Shown one piece after another: positions 1-10,760 of a DNA stretch of 64,000 nt (the first letter of the stretch is position 1; every line of letters starts with the position of its first letter). The DNA is from Streptomyces cellulosae (GTDB taxonomy: Bacteria > Actinomycetota > Actinomycetes > Streptomycetales > Streptomycetaceae), in NCBI GenBank assembly GCA_014655195.1, contig BNBH01000016.1, positions 1 through 64,000 of the forward strand, in the 5' to 3' direction. The position numbers were made by a program, and so were the translations under genes. The notes below the pieces were generated by a model, which was given only the letters and a program-made list of their open reading frames with translations, was not told the origin of the DNA and ran no database searches.

Positions 1-503
1 GGCATCTACAGCGGCTACGAACTGTGCGAGAACACCCCGCTGCGCGAGGGCGGCGAGGAATACCTCGACAGCGAGAAGTACCAGCTCAAACCCCGCGACT
101 GGGAAACCGCCGAACGCGAGGGCCGCACCATCGCCCCCCTCGTCACCCGCCTCAACACCATCCGGCGGGACCACCCCGCGCTGCACCGGCTGCGCAATCT
201 CCGCTTCCACCGCACCGACAACGACTCCGTCCTGGCGTACAGCAAGCGCCAGGGCTCCGACGTCGTGCTCGTGGTCGTCAACCTCGATCCCCGGCACACC
301 CAGGAGGCGACGGTCTCGCTGGACATGCCGCACCTCGGCCTGGACCGGCACGAGACGGTGCCGGTGCGCGACGAGCTCACCGGCGAGACCTACCACTGGG
401 GCAGCACCAACTACGTGCGGCTGGAGCCGGGGCGGGCTCCAGCGCATGTCCTGCACGTCCAGCGACCGCCCGCCGCACAGCGAAACGGAGGGCCAGGAAC
501 GCC

Positions 504-507
<4 letters not shown>
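1..507 (+). CDS. glgE: alpha-1,4-glucan:maltose-1-phosphate maltosyltransferase GlgE, C-terminal part
   Basis: The reading frame is open from the first base to the TGA at 505-507 and gives the last 168 residues of a GH13-type enzyme; the catalytic barrel lies left of the window. The start, IYSGYELCENTPLREG, matches the end of the GlgE barrel, and the rest is the C-terminal beta-sandwich domain. GlgE extends alpha-1,4-glucans with maltose from alpha-maltose-1-phosphate. The assignment is helped by context: treS, pep2 and glgB follow with almost no gap, which is the GlgE pathway order. The stop overlaps the treS start (ATGA, 504-507), so the two are translationally coupled. A GH13 paralogue with a similar C-terminus is the only real alternative. 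Confidence 0.88.
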
Positions 508-2222
<1,715 letters not shown>

Positions 2223-2250
2223 GCGTGTGCCGGCGAGAGGAGGCGTCACG

Positions 2251-3609
2251 ATGACGAAGACCGCATTCCTGCGCCCGCGGAGCGCGCCCGCCGAGTCCCT
2301 GGAGTCGCTCGCCGGGCTGCTGCGCGAGTGGCTGCCGTTGCAGCGCTGGTTCGCGGGCAAGGACCGTCCCGTCACCGATCTCGGCGTGCTGTCGACGACC
2401 GAGCTGTTCCCGGGCTGTCTGCACGTGCTGGTGCACGCCGCGCACGGCGGTGTGCCCGCGCCCGGGGGCGCCACCCCCGCCGGCGACTGCTACCAGCTGC
2501 TGCTCGGGGTGCGCGAGCGGCCCTCGCCCCGCCTGGGCAAGGCGCTCATCGGCACCGTGCGGGACGGCCTGCTCGCCGGGCTGACGGTCTACGACGCCCT
2601 CCAGGACCCGCGCGCCGCCCAGCTGCTCCTCGAGCGGCTGCGCAGTCCGGGCACCGCGGGCCCGCTGCACTTCGAGGGCGACCCCGCCCAGGAGGTCCCC
2701 TCGGGTCTGGTGCCGCGGCTGCTGAACGCCGAGCAGTCCAACTCCTCGCTGGTGTACGGCGACGAGTACATCCTGAAGGTCTTCCGGCGCATCCAGCCCG
2801 GCGTCAACCCCGACCTGGAGGTCCCCGGAGCGCTGGCCCGGCAGGGCTGCCACCGGGTGCCCGCGCCGGTCGCCTGGCTGCGCACCACGCACCCGTTCAA
2901 GGCGACGCTCGGCGTGCTCCAGCCGTATCTGCGCAACGCCGCCGACGGCTGGACGCTGGCCCTCGACGCGCTCGCCTCGGGGGACGACTTCACCGCGCAG
3001 GCGCACGCCCTGGGCCGCGCCACGGCCGACGTGCACCTGGCGCTGTCCTCCGCGTTCCCCGTCGGCGAGCCCGGCGAGAACGGGCGGACGGCGGCGGCGA
3101 TGACCGAGCGGCTGACCGCCGCCGCGCACGCCGTGCCCGCGCTCCAGCCGTACGTGCCGGGGCTGCGGAGCGGCTTCGCCGCGCTCGCCACCTGCGACGC
3201 CGGACCGCCCGCCCAGCGCATCCACGGCGACCTGCACCTCGGCCAGGTGCTGCGGGCGGGACGCGAGTGGTTCGTGATCGACTTCGAAGGCGAGCCGTCC
3301 CGGCCGCTCTCCGAACGGCGCAGCGCCCACTCCCCCGTGCGGGACATCGCCGGGATGCTGCGCTCCTTCGACTATGCCGCCCGGCAGCGCCGTCCCTGGC
3401 GCCCGGAGTGGGCGCGGCGCTGCCGCGAGGCCTACTGCGCGGGCTACGCGGCCCGTGCCGGCTGGGACCCGCGCAAGAAGCACGGCCTGCTCCGCGCCTA
3501 TGAGACGGACCGGGCCGTGTACGAGGTGCTGTACGAGGCCCGGCACCGACCCGACTGGCTGCCCGTACCGATGGCGGCGATCGAGCGCCTCGCCGTGAGA
3601 GGAGACTGA
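2251..3609 (+). CDS. pep2: maltokinase (Pep2/Mak)
   Basis: This 452-residue kinase phosphorylates maltose from TreS to alpha-maltose-1-phosphate, the GlgE donor. It has an aminoglycoside-phosphotransferase-like fold: an N-terminal cap with LLREWLPLQRWFAGKDRPV, which is typical of maltokinases, and the catalytic HGDLHLGQVL followed by the metal-binding WFVIDFEGEP near residue 345. The ATG at 2251 is preferred over an in-frame GTG at 2227 because a GAGAGGAGG ribosome site (2235-2243) sits 7 bases before it. It lies 28 bases after treS and 4 bases before glgB, in the standard operon order. Confidence 0.94.
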   Translation: MTKTAFLRPRSAPAESLESLAGLLREWLPLQRWFAGKDRPVTDLGVLSTTELFPGCLHVLVHAAHGGVPAPGGATPAGDCYQLLLGVRERPSPRLGKALIGTVRDGLLAGLTVYDALQDPRAAQLLLERLRSPGTAGPLHFEGDPAQEVPSGLVPRLLNAEQSNSSLVYGDEYILKVFRRIQPGVNPDLEVPGALARQGCHRVPAPVAWLRTTHPFKATLGVLQPYLRNAADGWTLALDALASGDDFTAQAHALGRATADVHLALSSAFPVGEPGENGRTAAAMTERLTAAAHAVPALQPYVPGLRSGFAALATCDAGPPAQRIHGDLHLGQVLRAGREWFVIDFEGEPSRPLSERRSAHSPVRDIAGMLRSFDYAARQRRPWRPEWARRCREAYCAGYAARAGWDPRKKHGLLRAYETDRAVYEVLYEARHRPDWLPVPMAAIERLAVRGD

Positions 3610-3613
3610 AGCC

Positions 3614-5839
3614 GTGGCCCTGCACGAAACGCCGCTGCCCGGATCGGCCGGGTCCGCCCCGTCCGCCGCCGCCGAAGGGGCGGCCGCACCCGCCCTCGAC
3701 CCGCACGACCGGGGACGCCTGCTCGCGGGCGCCCACCACGACCCGCACGCCCTCCTCGGCGCCCACCCGGTGCCCGGGGGCGTCGCCTTCCGGGCGCTGC
3801 GCCCCTTCGCCCGCGAGGTGAGCGTGGTCGTCGACGGCGCCCGCACCCCGCTGGTGTCCGAGGGCGACGGTCTGTTCTCCTCCGTCCTGCCGCTGGACGG
3901 GATCCCCGAGTACACCCTCGCGGTGGCGTACGGGGACGACGCGCCGGTGGAGACGCACGACCCGTACCGGTTCCTGCCCGCGCTCGGCGACTTCGACCTG
4001 CACCTGATCCGCGAGGGCCGGCACGAGGAGCTGTGGACGGCGCTCGGCGCGCACCCCATGACCCATCAGGGCGTGGCCGGCACCCGCTTCACCGTGTGGG
4101 CGCCCAACGCGCTCGGGGTGCGGCTGGCCGCGGACTTCACGTACTGGGACGGGACGGCGTTCCCGATGCGGTCGCTCGGTTCGTCCGGGGTGTGGGAGCT
4201 GTTCCTGCCGGGCGTCGGCGAGGGCACCCGCTACAAGTTCGAGATCCACTCGCGCCACGGCCACCGGTTCCTGAAGGCGGACCCGATGGCCCGCCGCACC
4301 GAGGCGCCGCCGAACACGGCGTCGGTGGTCACCGCCTCGCACCACGAGTGGGGCGACGCGGAGTGGATGGCGCGGCGCGGGGACACGCCGGTGCACGAGG
4401 CGCCGTTCTCGGTGTACGAGGTGCACCTGCCGTCCTGGCGTCCGGGGCTCGGCTACCGCGAGCTGGCGGAGGTGCTGCCCGCGTACGTCACGGACATGGG
4501 GTTCACCCATGTCGAGCTGATGCCGGTCGCCGAGCACCCGTACGGGCCGTCCTGGGGCTACCAGGTCACCGGCTTCTACGCGCCGACCGCACGGCTCGGC
4601 ACGCCGGACGACTTCAAGTACCTGGTCGACGCCCTGCACCGGGCCGGCATCGGCGTGATCATGGACTGGGTGCCGGCCCACTTCCCGCGCGACGACTGGG
4701 CGCTGGCCCGGTTCGACGGGGAGCCGCTGTACGAGCCCGGCGACTCGCGGCGCGCCGACCACCCGGACTGGGGGACGTTCACCTTCGACTACGCCCGCAC
4801 CGAGGTGCGCAACTTCCTGGTCGCGAACGCCGTGTACTGGTGCCAGGAGTTCCACATCGACGGGCTGCGGGTCGACGCGGTCGCCTCCATGCTCTACCTC
4901 GACTACTCGCGTGAGGACGGCGGCTGGGAGCCGAACATGTACGGCGGCCGGGAGGACCTGGCCGCGATGGCGTTCCTCCAGGAGATGAACGCCACCGTGT
5001 ACCGGCGCTGCCCCGGCGTGGTGACCATCGCCGAGGAGTCCACGGCGTGGGGCGGGGTGACCCGGCCCACCGACACCGGCGGGCTCGGGTTCGGGCTGAA
5101 GTGGAACATGGGCTGGATGCACGACTCGCTGGAGTACGTCTCCCACGAGCCGGTGCACCGCAAGTACCACCACCACGAGATGACCTTCGCGATGGTGTAC
5201 GCCTACAGCGAGAACTACGTGCTGCCGATCTCCCACGACGAGGTGGTCCACGGCAAGCAGGCGCTGGTGTCGAAGATGCCGGGCGACTGGTGGCAGCGGC
5301 GGGCCGACGTCCGCGCGTACCTGGGCTTCATGTGGGCCCACCCCGGCAAGCAACTGCTCTTCATGGGGCAGGAGTTCGCGCAGGGCGCGGAGTGGTCCGA
5401 GGAGGCGGGCCCCGAGTGGTGGCTGCTGGACGAGGGCTACCACTCGGCGGGCGACCACCGCGGGGTGCAGGACCTGGTGCGCGACCTCAACGCGCACTAC
5501 CGGCGGCTTCCGTCGCTGTGGCAGCGCGACACCGACCCGTCCGGCTTCCGCTGGGTCGCGGTGGACGCGGCCGACGACAACGTCTTCGCGTTCGTGCGGT
5601 ACGACGCGGAGGGGCGGCCGCTGCTCGCGGTGTCGAACTTCTCCCCCGTGGTCCGGCACGACTACCGGCTCGCGGTCGGTGACGACGTGGTCGCCTGGGA
5701 GGAGATCCTCAACACCGACGCCGCCCGCTACGGCGGCGGCGACGTGGTGAACCCGGACCCGGTCAAGCCCGAGGACGGGCACGTCCGGCTCACCCTGCCC
5801 CCGCTCGCGACGGTCTGGCTGGCGCCCACGCCGCTGTAG
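3614..5839 (+). CDS. glgB: 1,4-alpha-glucan branching enzyme GlgB
   Basis: A 741-residue branching enzyme that adds alpha-1,6 branches to the glucan made by GlgE. An N-terminal carbohydrate-binding (CBM48-like) part, including GTRFTVWAPNALGVRLAADF, precedes the GH13 barrel. The catalytic residues are the Asp in DGLRVDAVASMLYLDYSR, the Glu in VTIAEESTAWGGVTR and the Asp in ISHDEVVHGK. The full length with the N1 extension matches actinobacterial GlgB. GTG start at 3614 with a GAGAGGAG site about 10 bases upstream. It is the last gene of the glgE-treS-pep2-glgB run. Confidence 0.96.
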   Translation: MALHETPLPGSAGSAPSAAAEGAAAPALDPHDRGRLLAGAHHDPHALLGAHPVPGGVAFRALRPFAREVSVVVDGARTPLVSEGDGLFSSVLPLDGIPEYTLAVAYGDDAPVETHDPYRFLPALGDFDLHLIREGRHEELWTALGAHPMTHQGVAGTRFTVWAPNALGVRLAADFTYWDGTAFPMRSLGSSGVWELFLPGVGEGTRYKFEIHSRHGHRFLKADPMARRTEAPPNTASVVTASHHEWGDAEWMARRGDTPVHEAPFSVYEVHLPSWRPGLGYRELAEVLPAYVTDMGFTHVELMPVAEHPYGPSWGYQVTGFYAPTARLGTPDDFKYLVDALHRAGIGVIMDWVPAHFPRDDWALARFDGEPLYEPGDSRRADHPDWGTFTFDYARTEVRNFLVANAVYWCQEFHIDGLRVDAVASMLYLDYSREDGGWEPNMYGGREDLAAMAFLQEMNATVYRRCPGVVTIAEESTAWGGVTRPTDTGGLGFGLKWNMGWMHDSLEYVSHEPVHRKYHHHEMTFAMVYAYSENYVLPISHDEVVHGKQALVSKMPGDWWQRRADVRAYLGFMWAHPGKQLLFMGQEFAQGAEWSEEAGPEWWLLDEGYHSAGDHRGVQDLVRDLNAHYRRLPSLWQRDTDPSGFRWVAVDAADDNVFAFVRYDAEGRPLLAVSNFSPVVRHDYRLAVGDDVVAWEEILNTDAARYGGGDVVNPDPVKPEDGHVRLTLPPLATVWLAPTPL

Positions 5840-5969
5840 CGTCCGCGCTCCGGCGCTCGGCAGCCCTCAGCCGGCGACACCAGGTGTTCCGCGTCCCGCG
5901 CGGGGCATGCGGGTCGTACGGCCGAGGGCTGCTCGGCGTCTACGCGGCAGGCAGAAGGGCGAGCATCAG

Positions 5970-7058
5970 GTGCGCACCGTGGGAGTGGAGGAGGAACTCC
6001 TCCTGGTCGATCCGGAGACAGGCGAACCGCGGGCGATGTCCGCGGCGGTGCTCGCCCGTGCCGAGCGGGAGGACGCGGGTCAGGACGTCTTCGAGAAGGA
6101 ACTGCACGAGCAGATGGTGGAGTTCGCGACTCATCCGGAGTCGTCGATGGAGCGCCTGCTCGCGGAGATAGCCCGCTGCCGCAAGGAGGCGGCGGGACAC
6201 GCCGAGGAGATCGGCTGCACGGTCGCCGCGCTGGCCACGTCTCCGCTGCCGGTCAGCCCGGCGGTCGGCGTCAACGAGCGGTACCGGTGGATGGAGAAGC
6301 AGTACGGGATCGCGACGCGTGAGCAGCTCGTCATGGGCTGTCACGTGCACGTGTCGGTGGAGTCCGACGAGGAGGGCGTGGCCGTCCTCGACCGGCTGCG
6401 GCCGTGGCTGGCGGTGCTGACCGCCCTGAGCGCGAACTCGCCGTTCTGGCAGGGCAAGGACTCGGGGTACGCCAGCTACCGCAGCCGGGTGTGGCAGCGG
6501 TGGCCTTCGGCGGGGCCGACCGAGCTGTTCGAGTCGCCGGAGCGGTACCACCGTCGGGTCGCGGACATGGTGTCGACCGGGGCGATCCTCGACGAGGGGA
6601 TGATCTACTTCGACGCCCGTCTTTCCGAGCGGTACCCGACGGTGGAGGTACGGGTTTCGGACGTCGCGCTGCACGCGGAGACGGCGGGGCTGATCGCCAC
6701 GCTGACGCGGGCGCTGGTGGAGACGGCGGCGCGGGAGTGGCGGGAGGGCCGGGAGCCGGTCGACCCGGGCGTCTCCCTGCTGCGGCTGTCCGCCTGGCAG
6801 GCGGCGCGGTCCGGTCTGACCGGGGAGCTGCTGCATCCGGAGACGATGCGGAGGATGCCCGCCGAGGCGGTCGTCCGTTCGCTGCTGGACCACGTCGCCG
6901 ATGCCCTTGCCGACCATGGCGACGTGGATCGCGCCCGCGAGGGGTGCGAGCGGCTGCTGCGGGACGGGAACGGGGCGATGGTGCAGCGGGCGCTGCTGGA
7001 GCGGACGGAGAGTTTGCGGGACGTCGTGACGGAGTGCGTGCGGCATACGCAGGCGTAG
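5970..7058 (+). CDS. glutamate--cysteine ligase family protein (YbdK-type carboxylate-amine ligase)
   Basis: A 362-residue protein of the GCS2/YbdK family, ATP-dependent carboxylate-amine ligases with weak glutamate-cysteine ligase activity in vitro; the physiological substrate is unknown. Family motifs are present: VGVEEELLLVDPETGE right after the start, GCHVHVSVES, and SANSPFWQGKDSGYASYRS. I set the start at the GTG at 5970, which gives the usual RTVGVEEEL N-terminus; an in-frame upstream GTG at 5907 would add 21 arginine-rich residues. It follows glgB by 130 bases and may be transcribed separately. Three 68-bp repeats follow its stop. Confidence 0.88.
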   Translation: MRTVGVEEELLLVDPETGEPRAMSAAVLARAEREDAGQDVFEKELHEQMVEFATHPESSMERLLAEIARCRKEAAGHAEEIGCTVAALATSPLPVSPAVGVNERYRWMEKQYGIATREQLVMGCHVHVSVESDEEGVAVLDRLRPWLAVLTALSANSPFWQGKDSGYASYRSRVWQRWPSAGPTELFESPERYHRRVADMVSTGAILDEGMIYFDARLSERYPTVEVRVSDVALHAETAGLIATLTRALVETAAREWREGREPVDPGVSLLRLSAWQAARSGLTGELLHPETMRRMPAEAVVRSLLDHVADALADHGDVDRAREGCERLLRDGNGAMVQRALLERTESLRDVVTECVRHTQA

Positions 7059-7072
7059 GTGGGCGCGGTCCG

Positions 7073-7262
7073 TCCGTGCGGGTGCGTGGGGAGTGCGCGC
7101 GCAGTTCCCCGCGCCCCTATGGGGCGCCTCCGGGGCGCGGTCCGTGCGGGTGCGTGGGGAGTGCGCGCGCAGTTCCCCGGGCCCCTATGGGGCGCCTCCG
7201 GGGCGCGGTCCGTGCGGGTGCGTGGGGGTTGCGCGCGCAGTTCCCCACGCCTCTTCGGGGCG
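7073..7262 (+). repeat. three tandem 68-bp repeats with GCGCAGTTCCCC core
   Basis: Copies begin at 7073, 7141 and 7209 with an exact 68-base period; the third diverges at its end. Each carries CGCGCAGTTCCCC followed by a GCGCCCC-TAT-GGGGCGC hairpin (perfect in copy 1 at 7111-7127). I recognise the core as a common Streptomyces intergenic repeat; it recurs here at 13565-13585 and 32641-32990. Its place behind the YbdK gene and the strong hairpin suggest a terminator-like role. Together with the palindrome at 7286 it fills the 369-base gap before the dehydrogenase gene. Confidence 0.85.
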
Positions 7263-7285
7263 CTCGGGCTGAGCGCGTCCGGCAC

Positions 7286-7315
7286 CCTCCCAGGGTCAGT
7301 ACTGACGCTGGGAGG
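7286..7315. promoter_or_regulatory. 30-bp near-perfect palindrome, candidate operator
   Basis: Left arm CCTCCCAGGGTCAGT and right arm ACTGACGCTGGGAGG are complementary in 14 of 15 pairs, centred between 7300 and 7301 with no loop, and contain the perfect core GTCAGTACTGAC. It lies 113 bases before the aldehyde dehydrogenase start. The loop-free symmetry fits a dimeric regulator site better than a terminator, and no T-tract follows. The cognate regulator is not identifiable here. Confidence 0.6.
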
Positions 7316-7427
7316 CCGGCGGCCGGATGTCAGTCAGGTGACGGAGGCTGTCGGTACGGGGGCCGAGCCATTCTCGTGGAGACATCGAAACCGCCCGGTA
7401 CCCGGGCGAGACCACGAGGAGCGGACC

Positions 7428-8885
7428 ATGACCACCATCGCGCGGCACTGGATCAACGGACGGTGGACCGGCTCCGGCTCGGTTCTGCAGTCGATCAACC
7501 CGGCCGACGGCACCGTCGTCGGCTCGTTCTACGACGGTGGCGAGGCGGAGGCCTCGGCCGCCGTGGACGCCGCCGCCACCGCGTTCGAGACCACCGAATG
7601 GGCCCGCACTCCCTCCCTTCGGTCGACCGCGCTCAGCCGGCTGGCCGACGCCCTCGAGGCCCGGACACCCGAGGTCGCGGCCATGCTGTCCCGGGAGAAC
7701 GGCAAGCTGCTGGGCGAGACCACGTGGGAGGTCAGCGGCGCGGTCGGGTGGCTGCGGTACGCGGCGGCGTCCGCACGTACCCAGAACGCCGGGCGCGCCG
7801 CCGAGACGGCACCCGGCCAGTACACCCACTCGGTGCCCGAGCCGCTCGGTGTCGCCGGGATCATTTCTCCCTGGAACTCCCCCGTCATGCTGACCGTGCG
7901 GGCGCTGGGCCCGGCGCTGGCCGCCGGCTGCACCGTCGTGGTCAAGCTTCCGGCTCAGACGGCGCTGACCAATGAGCTTTTCGCGCAGGTCCTGGCCTCG
8001 GTCCCGGAGATCCCTGCGGGCGTGGTCAGCGTGTTCACCGAGTCCGGCAACACCGGAGCCCCGTTCCTGGTCTCCTCGGACAAGGTCGCCGTGATCAACT
8101 ACACCGGCAGTACGCCGGTCGGGCGCCGTATCGCGGCCGCGGCCTCCACCACGCTCAAGCGGGTCGGTCTGGAACTGGGCGGCAAGGCGCCGATGGTGGT
8201 CCTTCCCGACGCCGATCTGGACCTGGTGATCCCGACCGTCGTGCAGTCGCTGGTGCTGATGAACGGGCAGTTCTGCTGCACCGGTTCCCGTGTACTGGTT
8301 CACCGGGACATCGCCGACCAGGTGCGCACCCGCCTCACCGACGCCCTCGCGCAGGTGCGGCTCGGCTCGGGCGACGACGAGAAGGCCCAGCTCGGCCCGG
8401 TGATCGACCGGGCGTCCGCCCAGCGGGTGGACGCGATCGTCGAGGAGGCCGCCTCGTACGGCACGGTGCTGCTGCGCGGCGGTGCGGTCACCGACGGCCC
8501 GCTGGCCGCCGGGGCGTTCTACCGGCCGAGCCTGGTCGAGGTGGACCGCACCGACGTCCGGATCGTGCAGGAGGAGGTCTTCGGCCCGGTCCAGACGTTC
8601 GAGATCTTCGACGACGAGGACGACGCCGTGACCAAGGCGAACGCCACCATCTACGGCCTGGCCGCCTCGGTGTTCAGCTCGGACTCGATGAAGGCCCGCC
8701 GGATCGCCCGGCGCATCCGCACCGGCACGGTGTGGATCAACACCTGGGGAGCCGTCAGCGAGGATTTCGAGGAGGGCGGCGTCAAGGGAAGCGGTTACGG
8801 CTACCTGTGCGGCCCGCGAGCGATCGAGGAGTTCCAGGCCCTCAAGGTGTACGTGGAGCAGGACCACACCCGGTCCGCCCACTGA
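7428..8885 (+). CDS. NAD(P)-dependent aldehyde dehydrogenase
   Basis: A 485-residue aldehyde dehydrogenase of the betaine-aldehyde/succinate-semialdehyde type, oxidising an aldehyde to the acid with NAD(P). The family motifs are intact: ISPWNSPVMLTVRALGPALA in the cofactor fold, general-base Glu in LELGGKAP, nucleophile Cys in GQFCCTGSR, and EEVFGPVQTFEIF near the end. ATG at 7428 follows a GAGGAGCGG site. It appears monocistronic: repeats and a palindrome lie upstream and a 12-bp GC hairpin (8901-8926) directly downstream. The exact substrate cannot be read from the sequence. Confidence 0.93.
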   Translation: MTTIARHWINGRWTGSGSVLQSINPADGTVVGSFYDGGEAEASAAVDAAATAFETTEWARTPSLRSTALSRLADALEARTPEVAAMLSRENGKLLGETTWEVSGAVGWLRYAAASARTQNAGRAAETAPGQYTHSVPEPLGVAGIISPWNSPVMLTVRALGPALAAGCTVVVKLPAQTALTNELFAQVLASVPEIPAGVVSVFTESGNTGAPFLVSSDKVAVINYTGSTPVGRRIAAAASTTLKRVGLELGGKAPMVVLPDADLDLVIPTVVQSLVLMNGQFCCTGSRVLVHRDIADQVRTRLTDALAQVRLGSGDDEKAQLGPVIDRASAQRVDAIVEEAASYGTVLLRGGAVTDGPLAAGAFYRPSLVEVDRTDVRIVQEEVFGPVQTFEIFDDEDDAVTKANATIYGLAASVFSSDSMKARRIARRIRTGTVWINTWGAVSEDFEEGGVKGSGYGYLCGPRAIEEFQALKVYVEQDHTRSAH

Positions 8886-8900
8886 TCGGATCGTCGCCCG

Positions 8901-8926
8901 GCCCGGCGCCCACCTGGGCGCCGGGC
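8901..8926 (+). terminator. GC-rich hairpin after aldehyde dehydrogenase
   Basis: GCCCGGCGCCCA and TGGGCGCCGGGC are perfect inverted repeats separated by two bases (effectively an 11-bp stem with a 4-base loop), 15 bases after the dehydrogenase stop. No T-tract follows, which is common for Streptomyces terminators. Confidence 0.65.
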
Positions 8927-8970
8927 AGCCCGTCGTGCACGGTACGCAGCATTGTGATGTGGAGTGGTCC

Positions 8971-9267
8971 ATGAACGAGAGACCTGTTTCCCCCCTCCGG
9001 GAGCAGAGCCGCGACGCGGTCGCGGACGCCGAAGCCCGGAGCGGTCCCACCGTTCCGGCCGCCGTCCGGCGTGGGAAGCTGTGGCTCCTCACCGTGTGCG
9101 GCATCTATCCCACCATCGTCCTGCTGGGCCTGGCCACGGACCCTGTTCTGGGGGATCTGTACCTGCCGGTGCGACTCGCCGTACTCGTCCCGGCGGCGGC
9201 AGCGGCGATGGTCTGGCAGATCAATCCCCGGCTGCAGCGGCGTTTCGGAGCCTGGCTCACCAGATGA
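8971..9267 (+). CDS. small membrane protein of unknown function
   Basis: A 98-residue protein without a recognised family. After a charged N-terminal 30 residues come two predicted membrane helices (about LWLLTVCGIYPTIVLLGLA and LPVRLAVLVPAAAAAMVW), with a positively charged end. ATG at 8971 is chosen because GGAG (8961-8964) lies 6 bases upstream; an in-frame upstream start at 8935 lacks a ribosome site. It stands between the dehydrogenase terminator and the convergent SDR gene. Membrane placement is inferred; no function can be given. Confidence 0.65.
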   Translation: MNERPVSPLREQSRDAVADAEARSGPTVPAAVRRGKLWLLTVCGIYPTIVLLGLATDPVLGDLYLPVRLAVLVPAAAAAMVWQINPRLQRRFGAWLTR

Positions 9268-9393
9268 CCAGCAGCCCGGCTCCGCCCCCGGTGCGCTCCG
9301 CGGCGCCCGCACACCACAGAGGGAAGGGCGAGGAAGGCACCGCGGTGGCAGTTCCGTGACGCCCCCTCGCCCCCGCCGGGACCTGGCGGCTCG

Positions 9394-10110
9394 TCACCAG
9401 GGCACGGGGGTCCCGTCCCAGGAGAAGAAGCCTCCGGTGGGGCCGTCGTCCGGCAGCAGGGCCAGACGGAGGGCGCCTTGTGCGGCCTCCGCCGGGTCGC
9501 CGCCGGCAGCGGCGGCCCCGGGAGTGAGATCAGTGGCCCGCAGACCGGGAGCGAGCGCGTTGACCTTGAAGCCGTCGTCGGCCAGCGTCTGGGCGTACAG
9601 GACGGTCAGGGCGTTGAGGGCGGCCTTGGACGAACGGTAGGCGGCGGCGCCGCCGCTTCCCGGGGTGAACTGGGGATTGGGATGCGTGCTCCAGGTCAGC
9701 GACGCGGTGCCACTGGAGATGTTGACGACACGCGGGCGCGGCGACCGGCGCAGGGCGGGCAGGAAGGCATTGGTCACCGCCACCACGCCGAACACATTGG
9801 TCTCGTACGTGCGCCGGAACTCCTCGACGCCGGTGCCGGCCGGCGGGGCGAGTGACACCGAGACGCCGGCGTTGTTGACCAGCACGTCCAAGCGGTCCAC
9901 CTGAGCCGCGGCCTGTGCGATGCCGTCCGGATCACTCACGTCGAGGACGAGCGGGCGGGCCCCGGCGCCGATCTCCTCGACGGCCCGCTGCCCGCGCCCG
10001 GGGTCGCGGGAACCCACGTACACGGTGAGGCCCTCGGCGGCGAGGAGCCGCGCAATATGCTTGCCGATGCCCTTGTTGGCACCGGTGACCAGTGCTGTGC
10101 GTTCGTTCAT
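9394..10110 (-). CDS. SDR family NAD(P)-dependent oxidoreductase
   Basis: A 238-residue classical short-chain dehydrogenase/reductase. It has TGANKGIGKHIA near the N-terminus, NNAG, the catalytic Ser region VVNISSGTASLTW, and Tyr/Lys in AAYRSSKAALN. The substrate is unknown. I use the ATG at 10110 (GGGGAAG lies upstream) rather than an in-frame GTG 9 bases earlier. It points away from the remnant of an MmyB-type regulator; such regulators are often found divergent to SDR genes in Streptomyces, so this gene has probably lost its dedicated regulator. Confidence 0.9.
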   Translation of the reverse strand: MNERTALVTGANKGIGKHIARLLAAEGLTVYVGSRDPGRGQRAVEEIGAGARPLVLDVSDPDGIAQAAAQVDRLDVLVNNAGVSVSLAPPAGTGVEEFRRTYETNVFGVVAVTNAFLPALRRSPRPRVVNISSGTASLTWSTHPNPQFTPGSGGAAAYRSSKAALNALTVLYAQTLADDGFKVNALAPGLRATDLTPGAAAAGGDPAEAAQGALRLALLPDDGPTGGFFSWDGTPVPW

Positions 10111-10220
10111 GGCAGCCACACTTCCCCGGTCGCAGGCGTCCGGCCAGGGACAGTCCGTACCAGGCAGTGGGAGGGCAGGAGGCGGTATGGCACGGCGGTG
10201 ACCTCGCAGACGGGACGCCG

Positions 10221-10592
10221 AACCTGGCCCGCCGCCGCTTCCTCGGCCGGGGGCGGACGTACGAAAGCTCCGGCTCCGAGGAATTCGGACACATCGCGGT
10301 GGCGCGGCTGCGCCGGGCCGCCGACCGTTACCCGCACGACCCGCGGCTGGCCGCTCTGCTGGCCGAACTGCACGACGGCAGCGAGGAGTTCCGGCAGATC
10401 TGGCAGACCCGTCCGGTCCACGCCCCCGGGCACCGCAGCAAGACCCTGGAGCATCCGGAGGCCGGCGCTCTGCGGTTGAACTGCGACGTCCTGCTCGTGC
10501 CCGAGGACGACCAGGAGGTCGTCCTGATCACGGCCGACCCCGGATCGCGCGCCGCACGGGCCCTGCGCAGCCTGGCCGGGCAAGCGCCCTGA
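10221..10592 (+). pseudogene. remnant of an XRE/MmyB-type transcriptional regulator (ligand-binding domain only)
   Basis: The frame from about 10221 to the TGA at 10592 encodes roughly the last 123 residues of the MmyB-like ligand-binding domain: NLARRRFL, VARLRRAADRYPHDPRLAAL, SEEFRQIW, HPEAGALRLNCDVL and TADPGSRAARAL follow the family order. Normal proteins are about 280 residues with an N-terminal helix-turn-helix. Only about 110 bases separate this fragment from the divergent SDR start, and no HTH is encoded there in any frame. I therefore call it a truncated, probably non-functional gene; expression from an alternative start is possible but it could not bind DNA through an HTH. Confidence 0.7.
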
Positions 10593-10760
10593 TCCGCCCG
10601 GCTCCCGGACCGTCCGGCCACGCGTGCGTCGAGCAGGAGCTGCGGGTGTCGGCGCAGCGGACGGCTTCCGGCTCCGTTTGCCGGCGGGTGCGATACTTCC
10701 TGGTCGAGTGCGTGGCTGGTGGTTCGACTGCCTCGCGAGGTACGGCGAGGGACGCGGCGG

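Noticed and set aside
10092..10220. Upstream extension of the MmyB fragment to a GTG at 10092
   Set aside because: It antisense-overlaps the SDR start and does not resemble a helix-turn-helix.
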